Shown here: positions 26,558 through 35,797 of the stretch, piece by piece
How the letters are laid out: each line of letters opens with the position of its first letter
Position numbering within the stretch: position 1 is the stretch's first letter
Source: Segatella cerevisiae
GTDB lineage: Bacteria > Bacteroidota > Bacteroidia > Bacteroidales > Bacteroidaceae
NCBI RefSeq assembly: GCF_024054555.1
Contig: NZ_JAMXLY010000017.1
Coordinates: forward strand, 1 to 56,556
Reading direction: 5' to 3'
DNA: 56,556 nucleotides
Notes under the pieces: model-generated
Seen by the model: only the letters and a program-made list of their open reading frames with translations
Told to the model about the DNA's origin: nothing
Databases searched by the model: none
Made by a program: the position numbers and the translations under genes

Positions 26558-29116
26558 ATGAAAAAGATTCTACTATTACTAATCTGCATGACAATCGGTA
26601 CCATCAATGCATCCCCCCAGTCATGGCCAAAAGTATCGCCTGAGGCTCTGCCCGGCGTAAGATGGTGGTGGATGGGGTCTGCCGTCGACAAAAAAGAATT
26701 GAAGTGGAGCCTCGACCAATACCACAAGGCCGGGATCGGAGCTGTAGAGATCACGCCTATCTACGGTGTACAGGGGAATGACAAGAATGAGATTCCCTAC
26801 CTTTCACCAAAGTGGATGGACATGCTGTGCTATACCGAAAGCACGGGCAAGGCCGACCATATGGAGATCGATATGAGCACCGGCACGGGCTGGCCTTTCG
26901 GAGGTCCTTGGATATCTGTCAACGATGCTGCCTGCAAAGCCTTGTTCTGTGATACCATAGTGAATATGAATGCTGACCTGATGAAGATCAACTATCGGAT
27001 TCCGAAAAAGGAACAACAATACGCAAAGCCCCAGATCATCAAGACGTTCCCCGTCCCAGGTGACAAGAGACACAAACGTGTCATCGTTCTCTTCATCAGT
27101 CGTACCCGGCAAATGGTCAAGCGTTCTGCACCCGGTGGCGAAGGCTATGTCATCGACCACTTCGACAAAAAGGCGGTAGCGCATTACCTTGCCCATTTCG
27201 ACAGTGTCTTTGCCGCTACGCATACCCCTTTCCCACATACCATGTTCAACGACAGTTACGAGGTCTACAATGCGGACTGGACGCCTTCTCTCATCAAAGA
27301 ATTCCAAGCCCGTCGAGGATACAAACTCCAGGATAAATTCCCCGAGTTTCTTGCCGGTGATCCGAAAGTCATCAGTGACTATCGCGAGACATTGGGAGAA
27401 CTCCTGCTGGAGAACTTCACCGAACAGTGGACAACGTGGGCACATCGTCACGGTGCCATTACACGCAATCAGGCCCATGGCTCCCCTGCCAACCTGATCG
27501 ACTGTTATGCGGCCGTGGACATCCCTGAGATCGAAGGGTTCGGCCTCACTGACTTCGGGATCAAAGGTCTGCGAAAAGATTCCATCGCCACCAAACCCAA
27601 CTTGAGTGACTTGTCCATGTTGAAATATGCCCCATCGGCAGCTCATATCACCGGTAAGCCTTATACTTCCAGCGAGACTTTTACTTGGCTGACCGAACAC
27701 TTCCGCACCTCACTGAGTCAACTGAAACCCGACCTGGACTTGATGTTCTGTGCTGGAGTCAACCACATGTTCTTCCATGGCACAGCCTATTCTCCCAAAA
27801 ATGATCCTTGGCCGGGATGGAAGTTCTATGCCAGTATTGACATGAGTCCGACCAATTCGATCTGGAGAGATGCCCCGTTCCTGATGCAGTATATCACCCG
27901 CTGCCAGAGTTTTCTGCAATGGGGCAAACCCGACAATGATTTTCTGGTCTACCTGCCGATCTATAATATGTGGCGGGAGAACACTCGGCGCAGGCTCATG
28001 TTGTTCAGCATAGACAATATGTCCAAACTTGCTCCGAAGTTCATCAAGGATATCCTGGGCATCGAACTCCTCGGGTATGATTGTGACTATATCAGTGACA
28101 AATATCTATTAGGGTGCACAGTTGCTGCCGACGGCAGTATTCAAACGGCTGCAGGCACGAAATACAAAGGCATCATCATCCCTGAAGGAAGCATCCTGAG
28201 TGCAAAAGTTGCTCAAAAACTCAAAGCCCTGGCGAGGGGGAATTCTACCCGAGTCATGAGGGGCATACATCCGGATGAAATGTCTGCTCATGCCACTCCG
28301 GAAGAAATGAAAGCGAAATACGGACTGAAGATGATCCGCCGCCATCATGCGTCTGGTTATCACTATTTCATTGCCAATCTGACGCCAAACGACATGGATG
28401 CCTTTATTCCTTTGGCTGTACACTTCAAAAAGGCGACCTGGCTCAACCCGCTCAACGGCAACAAATATGAAGCCGAACAGAAGGGGGGTAAGATACACAT
28501 GATTTTGAAAAGTGGCGAGAGTCGCATCCTGGTCACATCCAATCAGGGAACGGCAGGGAATCAAAGGCAGAAGGCATCCAAAGTCACTGACCGTCTGCCG
28601 GATATTGACCTCACTCGGAACCAATGGCAGCTGAGTTTTATCGACGATGCACCTAAGGTAGGCGAAACGTTCCGGTTCAAGGGTCTGAAGACGTGGGAAA
28701 AACTCGATGACAAGACGCGCATTACCATGGGAACGGGAGTTTATAAGACGACCTTCAAACTCACCAAGCGTCAGGCAGCAGCTCATTGGAATATCAATCT
28801 GGGAGATGTCCGCGAGAGCGCAAGAGTCTATCTGAACGGAAAATTCATCGGGTGTGCCTGGAGTGTCCCATTCGTGCTCAACTGTAAGAACGCTTTGAAA
28901 AACGGCACGAACACCTTACGCATTGAGGTGACTAACCTGCCGGCCAACCGTATTTCAGACCTTGACCGAAAAGGCGTCAAATGGCGTAAGTTCAAAGAAA
29001 TCAATATTGTCGACATCACTTATCACAAATCCGATTATTCCCATTGGGGACCGGTCCCCAGCGGACTGAACAGTACGGTCAAACTCGAACAGGCAACAGA
29101 ACAAACGGGACTGTAA
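26558..29116 (+). CDS. GH106 alpha-L-rhamnosidase
   Basis: An 852-residue exported enzyme. A signal peptide (MKKILLLLICMTIGTINA) leads into the GH106 start LPGVRWWWMGSAVDKKELKW, with IEIDMSTGTGWPFGGPW, TMFNDSYEVYNADWTP and YTSSETFTWLTEHF in order; the Glu residues in the last two are candidates for catalysis. A C-terminal beta-sandwich with sugar-binding fold (about 710-845) ends the protein. GH106 enzymes remove alpha-L-rhamnose, in pectin mainly from rhamnogalacturonan. Located in the periplasm by inference. It opens the forward part of the locus, 164 nt before the GH105 gene. Confidence 0.88.
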   Translation: MKKILLLLICMTIGTINASPQSWPKVSPEALPGVRWWWMGSAVDKKELKWSLDQYHKAGIGAVEITPIYGVQGNDKNEIPYLSPKWMDMLCYTESTGKADHMEIDMSTGTGWPFGGPWISVNDAACKALFCDTIVNMNADLMKINYRIPKKEQQYAKPQIIKTFPVPGDKRHKRVIVLFISRTRQMVKRSAPGGEGYVIDHFDKKAVAHYLAHFDSVFAATHTPFPHTMFNDSYEVYNADWTPSLIKEFQARRGYKLQDKFPEFLAGDPKVISDYRETLGELLLENFTEQWTTWAHRHGAITRNQAHGSPANLIDCYAAVDIPEIEGFGLTDFGIKGLRKDSIATKPNLSDLSMLKYAPSAAHITGKPYTSSETFTWLTEHFRTSLSQLKPDLDLMFCAGVNHMFFHGTAYSPKNDPWPGWKFYASIDMSPTNSIWRDAPFLMQYITRCQSFLQWGKPDNDFLVYLPIYNMWRENTRRRLMLFSIDNMSKLAPKFIKDILGIELLGYDCDYISDKYLLGCTVAADGSIQTAAGTKYKGIIIPEGSILSAKVAQKLKALARGNSTRVMRGIHPDEMSAHATPEEMKAKYGLKMIRRHHASGYHYFIANLTPNDMDAFIPLAVHFKKATWLNPLNGNKYEAEQKGGKIHMILKSGESRILVTSNQGTAGNQRQKASKVTDRLPDIDLTRNQWQLSFIDDAPKVGETFRFKGLKTWEKLDDKTRITMGTGVYKTTFKLTKRQAAAHWNINLGDVRESARVYLNGKFIGCAWSVPFVLNCKNALKNGTNTLRIEVTNLPANRISDLDRKGVKWRKFKEINIVDITYHKSDYSHWGPVPSGLNSTVKLEQATEQTGL

Positions 29117-29280
29117 CGGCAACTGATGCTCCTACTGATCGGAGAAAAACAGAATTTTTCATCCGCAAACTCGATTAAAAAGACAAACTCATTCAGACAT
29201 TAACCCGGAACACAGAGTGATCTACAAGCCGAGGACCTTCGAACGGCAGACCACTCCCTCCGGATACAAAGCATACCATT

Positions 29281-30447
29281 ATGAAGAAGACAGCTACTTT
29301 CATTCTCTTCCTGCTCTTTGCAGCAGCTAACGGTACACTGCAGGCGGAGAATCTGCAATCCCGGATAAAGGCCGAAGATATTATTGCGACCGCAAGAAAA
29401 GTAAACACCTATTTTATCCATAAATATCCGGATCCCACCCAACCTACTTTCGTGAAGAAAGAGCGTTCCAGCAACCTCTGGACCAGATCCGTCTATTACG
29501 AAGGATTAATGGCTCTTTACGAAATCGACAGAGATACCAGTTATATCCACTACACCGACCGATGGGCGAACTTCCATCAATGGGCCCCGCGCAACGGTCT
29601 CAATACGACCAATGCAGACGACCAATGCTGTGAACAGATCTATCTGGAACGCTATGTCCAGTCAGGAGGGCAGGAAAAGATCGAAAAGGTCAAAGAGAAC
29701 CTGGACTCGCAGATCGCGACAGGAAAGCATACATACTGGACTTGGATTGACGCCATTCAAATGGCCATGCCCATATACGCCAAATATGCCGAAATCACAG
29801 GTGAAGCAAAATACTTGGACTATGCCATGAAGTGTTACCTGTGGAGCAGGGACAGTTTGGCAGGAGGTCTTTTCAACAAGAAAGACGGACTGTGGTGGAG
29901 AGACAAGGACTATGTAGCGCCCTATAAGGAGACTGATGGCAAGGATTGCTATTGGAGTCGTGGCAACGGATGGGTCTATGCTGCCCTCGTCAAAGTCCTC
30001 CAAACGCTCCATAAAGACAACAAGGCCGGCCTGTTGCTGAAGAAGGACTTCATCCAAATGAGCAAAGCTCTGATCAAATGCCAGCGTCAGGACGGTTTCT
30101 GGAATCCCAGTTTGGTCTCTTCTTCCTATGAAGGTCCTGAAACATCCGGTACAGCACTCTTCCTATATGGTATGAGTTGGGGACTGCAAAATGGCATTTT
30201 AAAAGGGAAGACCTATCGCCAGGCTTGTGACAGAGCATGGCAAGCGCTCAAGAGTACTGTACATGATAACGGGTTTATCGGCTACAGTCAGGGAACAGGG
30301 AAAGACCCTTCGGCAGGCCAGCCGCTCAACTACACCCATGTCCCTGACTTCGAAGATTTCGGCACCGGATGTTTCCTATTGGGAGCCTCAGAGTATGCCC
30401 AACTCATCAAGGCGTCAGCCCATTTGGACAAGCATGCTAAAAAATAA
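29281..30447 (+). CDS. GH105 unsaturated rhamnogalacturonyl hydrolase
   Basis: A 388-residue exported (alpha/alpha)6-barrel enzyme with a signal peptide (MKKTATFILFLLFAAANGTLQA). It resembles YteR/YesR, which hydrate the double bond of unsaturated uronic acid left by pectin lyases and so release it. The key segment YWTWIDAIQMAMP holds the probable catalytic Asp (about residue 157). CYWSRGNGWVYAALVKVL and GTALFLYGMSWGLQ follow, as in the family. Its presence implies that a rhamnogalacturonan lyase supplies the substrate, though none is in this window. It is followed 13 nt later by a GH43 gene, clearly in the same transcript. Confidence 0.9.
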   Translation: MKKTATFILFLLFAAANGTLQAENLQSRIKAEDIIATARKVNTYFIHKYPDPTQPTFVKKERSSNLWTRSVYYEGLMALYEIDRDTSYIHYTDRWANFHQWAPRNGLNTTNADDQCCEQIYLERYVQSGGQEKIEKVKENLDSQIATGKHTYWTWIDAIQMAMPIYAKYAEITGEAKYLDYAMKCYLWSRDSLAGGLFNKKDGLWWRDKDYVAPYKETDGKDCYWSRGNGWVYAALVKVLQTLHKDNKAGLLLKKDFIQMSKALIKCQRQDGFWNPSLVSSSYEGPETSGTALFLYGMSWGLQNGILKGKTYRQACDRAWQALKSTVHDNGFIGYSQGTGKDPSAGQPLNYTHVPDFEDFGTGCFLLGASEYAQLIKASAHLDKHAKK

Positions 30448-30460
30448 AATCACAAAAAAT

Positions 30461-31468
30461 ATGAATCGGATTACAACTGTTATTATTTCATTACTCTTCA
30501 TTTCTACTGTTACATTTGCGCAAAATCCTCAAAAGGGAAATTACGGTTACCTCTATTGCCACATGAGTGACCGGGGGGAATGGACAGCCTATGCTGTCAG
30601 CAGGGACGGTTACCACTATCAGGATATCCTCGGAGGAGATTCCATCTTCAGTTCAGCACAACTCGCCCGTATTGAAGGGGGGACACGGGATGCCTATTTA
30701 TGCCGCACTTATAATGCGGACGGCTATATTATGACGACTACTGACATGTGTGTCAGAAGATCTCATAAATGGGACAATTACGGCATCGACTTGCTGAAAA
30801 GCAAAGATCTGATACACTGGAGTTCTGTAACCATTGATTTCAGGAAGTACTCCCCGACCATCCAAAGGGTTTGGGCCCCTCAGATTTTCTGGGATCCGAA
30901 CTACCGTTGGACGAACGGAGAAAAGGGAGGTTACATGATCTATTATTCCATTATGGACAAGAAAGTTTGTCCCTATGACCGAATGTATTACAGTTATGCC
31001 GACAAGAGTTTCACCCATATTACGACTCCTAAGTTACTGTTCGATTGGGGCTACGCAACGATTGATGCCGACATCAATTATCTCAAGAGCGACCATCTCT
31101 ATCATCTTCTCATCAAGAAAGAAGGCGGGAACCCCGGCATTTATACGACCACATCCACAAGCCTGACCGGTCCTTGGGGCAAACCGTCAGACAATGATTA
31201 TGTCAATTTTGAAGGGAAGAAACTTTGTGAAGGGCCCTCTGCGTTCCAGTTGATTGGCGACAAGACCTGGAGAGTCGCCTATATCCAATATTCCGATCAT
31301 CCCAAGCACTATCGGATATGTAAAGCCGACGAGCATTTGAAGAATTTTTCTGATCCTGTAGACATTAAGGGTGTCAACGGTCCCCAGCACGGTTCTTTCA
31401 TGAGAATCACAAAGGCTGAATATGACCGCTTGATCAACTGGTCCAAAGGAGGCCAACCTCAAGAATAA
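30461..31468 (+). CDS. GH43-type glycosidase
   Basis: A 335-residue exported five-bladed beta-propeller. A frame open from 30227 overlaps the previous gene, but the ATG at 30461 starts a signal peptide (MNRITTVIISLLFISTVTFA) and is the true start. GH43-like features are RVWAPQIFWDP (blade 2, containing the conserved Trp-Ala-Pro), TIDADINYLKSDHLYHL with an acidic residue typical of the active site, and KLCEGPSAFQL with the probable acid Glu. Family members cleave arabinan, arabinoxylan or galactan side chains. Within this locus, removal of side chains from rhamnogalacturonan-I is the best guess. A terminator follows at 31510-31560. Confidence 0.85.
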   Translation: MNRITTVIISLLFISTVTFAQNPQKGNYGYLYCHMSDRGEWTAYAVSRDGYHYQDILGGDSIFSSAQLARIEGGTRDAYLCRTYNADGYIMTTTDMCVRRSHKWDNYGIDLLKSKDLIHWSSVTIDFRKYSPTIQRVWAPQIFWDPNYRWTNGEKGGYMIYYSIMDKKVCPYDRMYYSYADKSFTHITTPKLLFDWGYATIDADINYLKSDHLYHLLIKKEGGNPGIYTTTSTSLTGPWGKPSDNDYVNFEGKKLCEGPSAFQLIGDKTWRVAYIQYSDHPKHYRICKADEHLKNFSDPVDIKGVNGPQHGSFMRITKAEYDRLINWSKGGQPQE

Positions 31469-31509
31469 GACAAACCGACGTCATCTATCTTAAAAACAAG
31501 TTTTATGCG

Positions 31510-31560
31510 AGCGGTCACCCTTTTCCGCAAAAAGGAAAGGGATGGCCGCTTTTCTGTTTT
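31510..31560 (+). terminator. terminator of the GH106-GH105-GH43 transcript
   Basis: AGCGG (31510-31514) with CCGCT (31546-31550), extended by CCCTTTTCC pairing to GGAAAGGG with small bulges, followed by TTTTCTGTTTT. Imperfect but long stem. Confidence 0.7.
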
Positions 31561-31659
31561 GTCCAAGAAATTTAAAACCGTAGACATTATGCCTTATTCA
31601 TTGCCTATAAAGGGCATCGAAGCCCTAATTCGAAGGTTTCTTTTCCACGCTCCGGGATT

Positions 31660-31736
31660 CCCATTCCCACATTTTGGGAACACGCTTCATATCCCTATAG
31701 TACTCCCATTCCCACGTTTTGGGAACGCCCTTCATA
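31660..31736. repeat. two 32-bp direct repeats, 45-bp period, each palindromic
   Basis: Copies at 31660-31691 and 31705-31736 differ at four positions. Each contains TTCCCA[CA or CG]TTTTGGGAA, in which TTCCCA pairs with TGGGAA. Each copy ends CTTCATA. Confidence 0.85.
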
Positions 31737-32004
31737 AGTCGAGGGATAGACCTTTGCACTCTTGAAGTAGTATTTTTACAATATCCATAAATCAATTCCT
31801 ATAATTCTGTCCGAATAGAATAAGAATCCTTTGACCTGCAAAGAAAATAAGAGATACCCTTTTTCAGAAATAACACTGATCAGGTTGGCAGTTTTTGAAT
31901 CTTATGTAGAAAAACATTTAAACCATAAGCTATCCGGTGAGTCTCATAGCAGTGTCCGTTTTTACTTCAACGACGTCCATTCAGACCCAAAGCCTCATTT
32001 GGCA

Positions 32005-34398
32005 TCAATGCAGGGCAAGTTTTATAAACCTATCTTTGAATCTACCCCCAGACACCTTCAACAGTACCTTTCCCAGATTTCGGCCGGCACGGAGAATAAC
32101 CTGTGCAGTCCCGTTATAAAGACGAATGCGAGAGCCGGCAAGATCCTCGTCAGTCGTAATATCGCCATTGGAGACGCCAACTATACGGGCATTGCCCTCG
32201 ACGGAAAAATCCATCTCCTCATTGGCAGTCCATACCCGATTGCCTTTGGCATCGACAGCATTCACCTGAACGAACTGAAGATCCTGACCGTCAGCATGCC
32301 AAACCTCAGGATCAGCCGACAGAGTCAGTTTCACGGCTTTGCCGAAAGTATCTATACGATGCCTGGCGATGATCTTCCCATCCCTCTTGGCCACAGCCTC
32401 TATATAGCCGGGAGCATAGGCTACACTATCCCAGACAATCTTATTTCGTCGGTCAGGATCGGTAGAATTTTTCTTTGTCCCGAGACTCTTCCCATTGACA
32501 AGCAATTCTACCACAGGAGCATTGGTATAAGTATAGACAGTGTATTTCTTCCCAGAGGTACGATTCCAATGATCAGACAATTGCTTCACCGATCCTTTGA
32601 CACCATTCCAAACCCGTCCGTCCTCCACCTTATCGACAATGCCAATATGGACGACAGGTTGATCAGAAAACATAGATTTCAGGAAATAGGCCTCAGGCTT
32701 AGGCTGAAGAGACCAGTCAAAGACCCCTCCGTCACTGCCTTTTGCAGGCCATCCCTGACTTTCACCAAGATAGTCGATCATGCCCCAATAAGCCAGTCCG
32801 ATCACCTTATGGAGATCCATCCCATAGAAATTCGGTCCCATATTGGAAAGGTTAGCCTCACTCTGATAAAAAATCATATTGGGAAAGCGTCTGCCGTCTC
32901 CCGGGAAATACATATACCGATAGTTATAAGCCTGGATGTCAGTGATCATCGCCAAGTCGCAAGGCAGGGAGTCCGTTTCCCAGTTACGACCACGAGGATG
33001 CATGGCCACCGTCACAGGACGAGTAGTGTCATAACGGTGCAGAAGTGTCCGCTGGAGTCGGTAGGCCGTGACACCCCAATCATTGAAAGGCAGATTCGGA
33101 TACGTCTGGAGTTCGTTACCCAAACTCCAGAAAGCCACACAAGGGTGATTCCGGTCACTTTTCACCCACTCCGGCACATCATACTGCCACAGAGAGGTCC
33201 AGTCTGCACGCCCTCCGGCATACTGTTTCAGCCATTTATCGTAGAGTTCATCCAGTACGACAATCCCATATTTATCACATAACCTATAGAAATCTTCACT
33301 ATAGGGATTATGAGAAGTACGGATATGATTGAATCCGAAAGCCTTGAGCGTTTTGATCGTCTTTTCGATCACCCGAGGATAAGCTGCAGCCCCCAAAGCC
33401 CCATAGGTAGAATGACCGGCAATGCCCTTCAACAGCAATTTCCGGCCATTGAGTTTCAGTCCGTACTGTGGAGAGAATTCAAACGTACGGACGCCAAACG
33501 GCTCACTGACCTGGTCAGCCAAAGAGCCGTCTGCCCGGTATACAGACACTTCCGCAGTGTATAAATACGGGTGTTCGCAAGACCAAAGTTGAGGCTTTGA
33601 CAAAGCCAAAGGAGTCATGGCGTACTCCTTGTCATGCCGTTTCGGAGAAAACTCCAGTAGACTGTCAGCAACAGCCACCACCTGACCTTCAGCATTCAGA
33701 ATACGGAGTTTGACTTTCCCCTGTTTCTGCCTGCCATAGCAACAGAGTTCTGCCGTAACGTTCACAAAGCGATTGTCCCGAGTTGTGATATGCAGAGGAT
33801 GACGGGCAAAGTACAACTGCGAATCCGTCAACAGCAGGCGGACGTCACGATAAAGTCCCCCTCCCGTATACCAACGCGAATTATTCGCCCCCATCGTATT
33901 GGCAATGACTACAATTTCATTGTCCGCACCATATTGGAGTTGGGCTGTCAGGTCTATTCCGAACCCCACATACCCATAGTCAGTTCCTCCGATTCTTTTA
34001 CCATTCAGATAGACATCCCCTACGAGCATGATCCCTCCGAAATCGATCTCTATCCGACGCCCTTTCCAAGAAGAAGGCACATGGATCACTTTCCTATAGG
34101 CACCAATCCCCATCTCCTTGAAAGCCCGGGGAGACAGGCGGCTTTTCACGTTTGCCGCCTGATCACTATAGTCCGGTCTTTCACTTGGCGCAGGTTTCAC
34201 CCAAGGTTGGGAGATCTGAAAATCATGAGGTAAGTCGACAGGTTGTACGTCCGGCGAATGGAAATCGATTTTATCAGGTTGTGCGGCAGACTCCAACCTC
34301 TTAAACTGCCAACCGAAATCGAGGTTGACTGTATCCCGTTGTGCGTCTATCGAGAGCGCGCTCAACAGGGCTATCACAAATAATATTGCTTTTCTCAT
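32005..34398 (-). CDS. GH2 beta-galactosidase-type enzyme
   Basis: A 797-residue exported enzyme of glycoside hydrolase family 2 with a signal peptide (MRKAILFVIALLSALSIDAQ). In order: a sugar-binding jelly-roll (PVDLPHDFQISQPW, IDFGGIMLVGDVYLNGKRIG), an immunoglobulin-like domain, the TIM barrel with KGIAGHSTYGALG, HIRTSHNPYSEDFYRLCD, the acid/base Glu in FWSLGNELQ and the probable nucleophile Glu in YQSEANLSN, then C-terminal beta domains (GYIEAVAKRDGK; SVEGNARIVGVSNGD). This is the DUF4982-type architecture common in Bacteroidota. It is likely to remove beta-galactose or a similar sugar from pectin side chains. It is the last gene of the minus-strand CE12 cluster, 130 nt after the single CE12 gene. 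The ATG at 34398 is preferred over a TTG three codons earlier. Confidence 0.9.
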   Translation of the reverse strand: MRKAILFVIALLSALSIDAQRDTVNLDFGWQFKRLESAAQPDKIDFHSPDVQPVDLPHDFQISQPWVKPAPSERPDYSDQAANVKSRLSPRAFKEMGIGAYRKVIHVPSSWKGRRIEIDFGGIMLVGDVYLNGKRIGGTDYGYVGFGIDLTAQLQYGADNEIVVIANTMGANNSRWYTGGGLYRDVRLLLTDSQLYFARHPLHITTRDNRFVNVTAELCCYGRQKQGKVKLRILNAEGQVVAVADSLLEFSPKRHDKEYAMTPLALSKPQLWSCEHPYLYTAEVSVYRADGSLADQVSEPFGVRTFEFSPQYGLKLNGRKLLLKGIAGHSTYGALGAAAYPRVIEKTIKTLKAFGFNHIRTSHNPYSEDFYRLCDKYGIVVLDELYDKWLKQYAGGRADWTSLWQYDVPEWVKSDRNHPCVAFWSLGNELQTYPNLPFNDWGVTAYRLQRTLLHRYDTTRPVTVAMHPRGRNWETDSLPCDLAMITDIQAYNYRYMYFPGDGRRFPNMIFYQSEANLSNMGPNFYGMDLHKVIGLAYWGMIDYLGESQGWPAKGSDGGVFDWSLQPKPEAYFLKSMFSDQPVVHIGIVDKVEDGRVWNGVKGSVKQLSDHWNRTSGKKYTVYTYTNAPVVELLVNGKSLGTKKNSTDPDRRNKIVWDSVAYAPGYIEAVAKRDGKIIARHRIDTFGKAVKLTLSADPEVWHADGQDLQFVQVNAVDAKGNRVWTANEEMDFSVEGNARIVGVSNGDITTDEDLAGSRIRLYNGTAQVILRAGRNLGKVLLKVSGGRFKDRFIKLALH

Positions 34399-34528
34399 AG
34401 TAGTCAAAAGAGCATTTCAAAGTATTTTCTATTCCACAGTCCAACAACAACACATCTATCGACCAAGGAAATATCGCATCAAGATCCGTTCACAAGATTG
34501 ATCAAAAAAGAAGAAACCGCATCAACTG

Positions 34529-35764
34529 TTAATTTCCTGCAGGTTTTACGAGATCGAGCATCGGAGCAGGAAACCATGTAAACGTTTTCCAAGAATCAGG
34601 ATGTGCAGGGTCAAAGTCCTTCCAATCCGGGCGCAAATCCATGACCAAGTTCAGATGATTCGCCTTCATTCTCATAACCACCATCTTCGCAACCTCATAA
34701 GCACCGTACGGATTAAAATGAGTATTATCCTCGAGTGCCTTATCTTGTCCCGGAAAAGTATGAGCCGGGTATTGTACCAATGCCCTCCTGCTATCGTCAA
34801 AACCCAAAGTTTCAAAGAAAGTTCGGGTCATATCATGCAATTCTATAACGGGGACCTTTTCCCGTTTGGCCACAGTCCTCATCGCCTCAGGATAGTCTCC
34901 ATGCGTTTCGATGATATGGGTGTGGGTATCGTCCCAGAACCGCCGTTGGGTAGGCGTGACGAAAACTATGTGGCCACCTGCCTGGCGCACCTTATCGATA
35001 AATATTTTCAAAGCATAACTGAAATTATACCAAGCTCCGGCGCCGGGGTCATGCTCTTTCTGGTCATTATGCCCGAATTCACAGAACACCCAGTCACCCT
35101 TTTTCAACATACTGAGGACCTTATCCAAGCGGTTTTGATGAATAAAGGACGTTGCCGTCAACCCACTTTCTGCGTGGTTGGAAATGGCGATTCTGTCATC
35201 GAACCAACGCGGGATCATCTGCCCCCAACTCGCCCAAGGCTCTTTAGCCTGATCTACCACCGTAGAATTTCCACAAAGGAAAACCGTGACGGCAGTCGTA
35301 TCAGGTACCACTGTTATTGTTTTTACAGCAGGAACAGGTCCGTTGAATTCCAATGTCAGTTTCTCATCCCAGTCCAAAGAACCGTATTCCCGCTGATTCA
35401 ATCTCACCTGTTCTCTATCAGAAATAGATGGAGAACGTTTACTGACGATAAACGTAAATGTCTTATACTTCCCCTTGGCAGTAGGCGTATTTTCCAAAAA
35501 CAACCTGCGGCTCTCAGCACGCACGACAGTTTGGGCAGCCTTGTACCGGCTACCCAAAGTCACTGTGACCTTATAATTCCCGTCAGGAACTTTGACAGAA
35601 AAGAAAAACGGTTTCAGATTTTTCTTCGCAGGAGCAGGCAGGATGTCATACCCATACCCCACTCTTTCCGAGTAAACAGGTTGCGGTTCAGTCAGGTCAA
35701 AAGTCTGGCTATCGGCAGATAGAACCAAGAAAAACAACACTGCAAAAATTAAGGTCTTCTTCAT
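34529..35764 (-). CDS. CE12 rhamnogalacturonan acetylesterase, single domain
   Basis: A 411-residue exported SGNH esterase. A signal peptide (MKKTLIFAVLFFLVLSADSQ) is followed by a beta-sandwich of about 130 residues (carbohydrate-binding-like; GYGYDILPAP, FFFSVKVPDGNYKVTVTLG) and the SGNH domain: block I FLCGNSTVVDQ with the catalytic Ser (about residue 166), AESGLTATSF, FGHNDQKEHDP (Asn), and block V DNTHFNPYGA with Asp/His. It should remove acetyl groups from galacturonic acid in rhamnogalacturonan, which frees the backbone for other enzymes. It follows the double-domain esterase by 33 nt. The ATG at 35764 is better than a TTG four codons upstream. Confidence 0.9.
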   Translation of the reverse strand: MKKTLIFAVLFFLVLSADSQTFDLTEPQPVYSERVGYGYDILPAPAKKNLKPFFFSVKVPDGNYKVTVTLGSRYKAAQTVVRAESRRLFLENTPTAKGKYKTFTFIVSKRSPSISDREQVRLNQREYGSLDWDEKLTLEFNGPVPAVKTITVVPDTTAVTVFLCGNSTVVDQAKEPWASWGQMIPRWFDDRIAISNHAESGLTATSFIHQNRLDKVLSMLKKGDWVFCEFGHNDQKEHDPGAGAWYNFSYALKIFIDKVRQAGGHIVFVTPTQRRFWDDTHTHIIETHGDYPEAMRTVAKREKVPVIELHDMTRTFFETLGFDDSRRALVQYPAHTFPGQDKALEDNTHFNPYGAYEVAKMVVMRMKANHLNLVMDLRPDWKDFDPAHPDSWKTFTWFPAPMLDLVKPAGN

Positions 35765-35797
35765 TGTATATGACAAATGGGTTATTAATATCTTTCC

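Larger units (their letters stand above)
31469..32004. other. convergent gap between GH43 and GH2 genes
   Basis: A 536-bp region without a credible gene. It holds the GH43 terminator (31510-31560) and a pair of 32-bp direct repeats (31660-31736). A long forward frame that begins here (31831) is antisense to the GH2 gene. Confidence 0.6.

Noticed and set aside
31831..33282. Forward open frame of 483 codons
   Set aside because: It is antisense to the GH2 gene (32005-34398), has no family motifs, and starts in a region without a promoter.
34601..35722. Forward open frame of 373 codons
   Set aside because: Antisense to the single-domain CE12 gene, whose signal peptide and SGNH motifs are clear.
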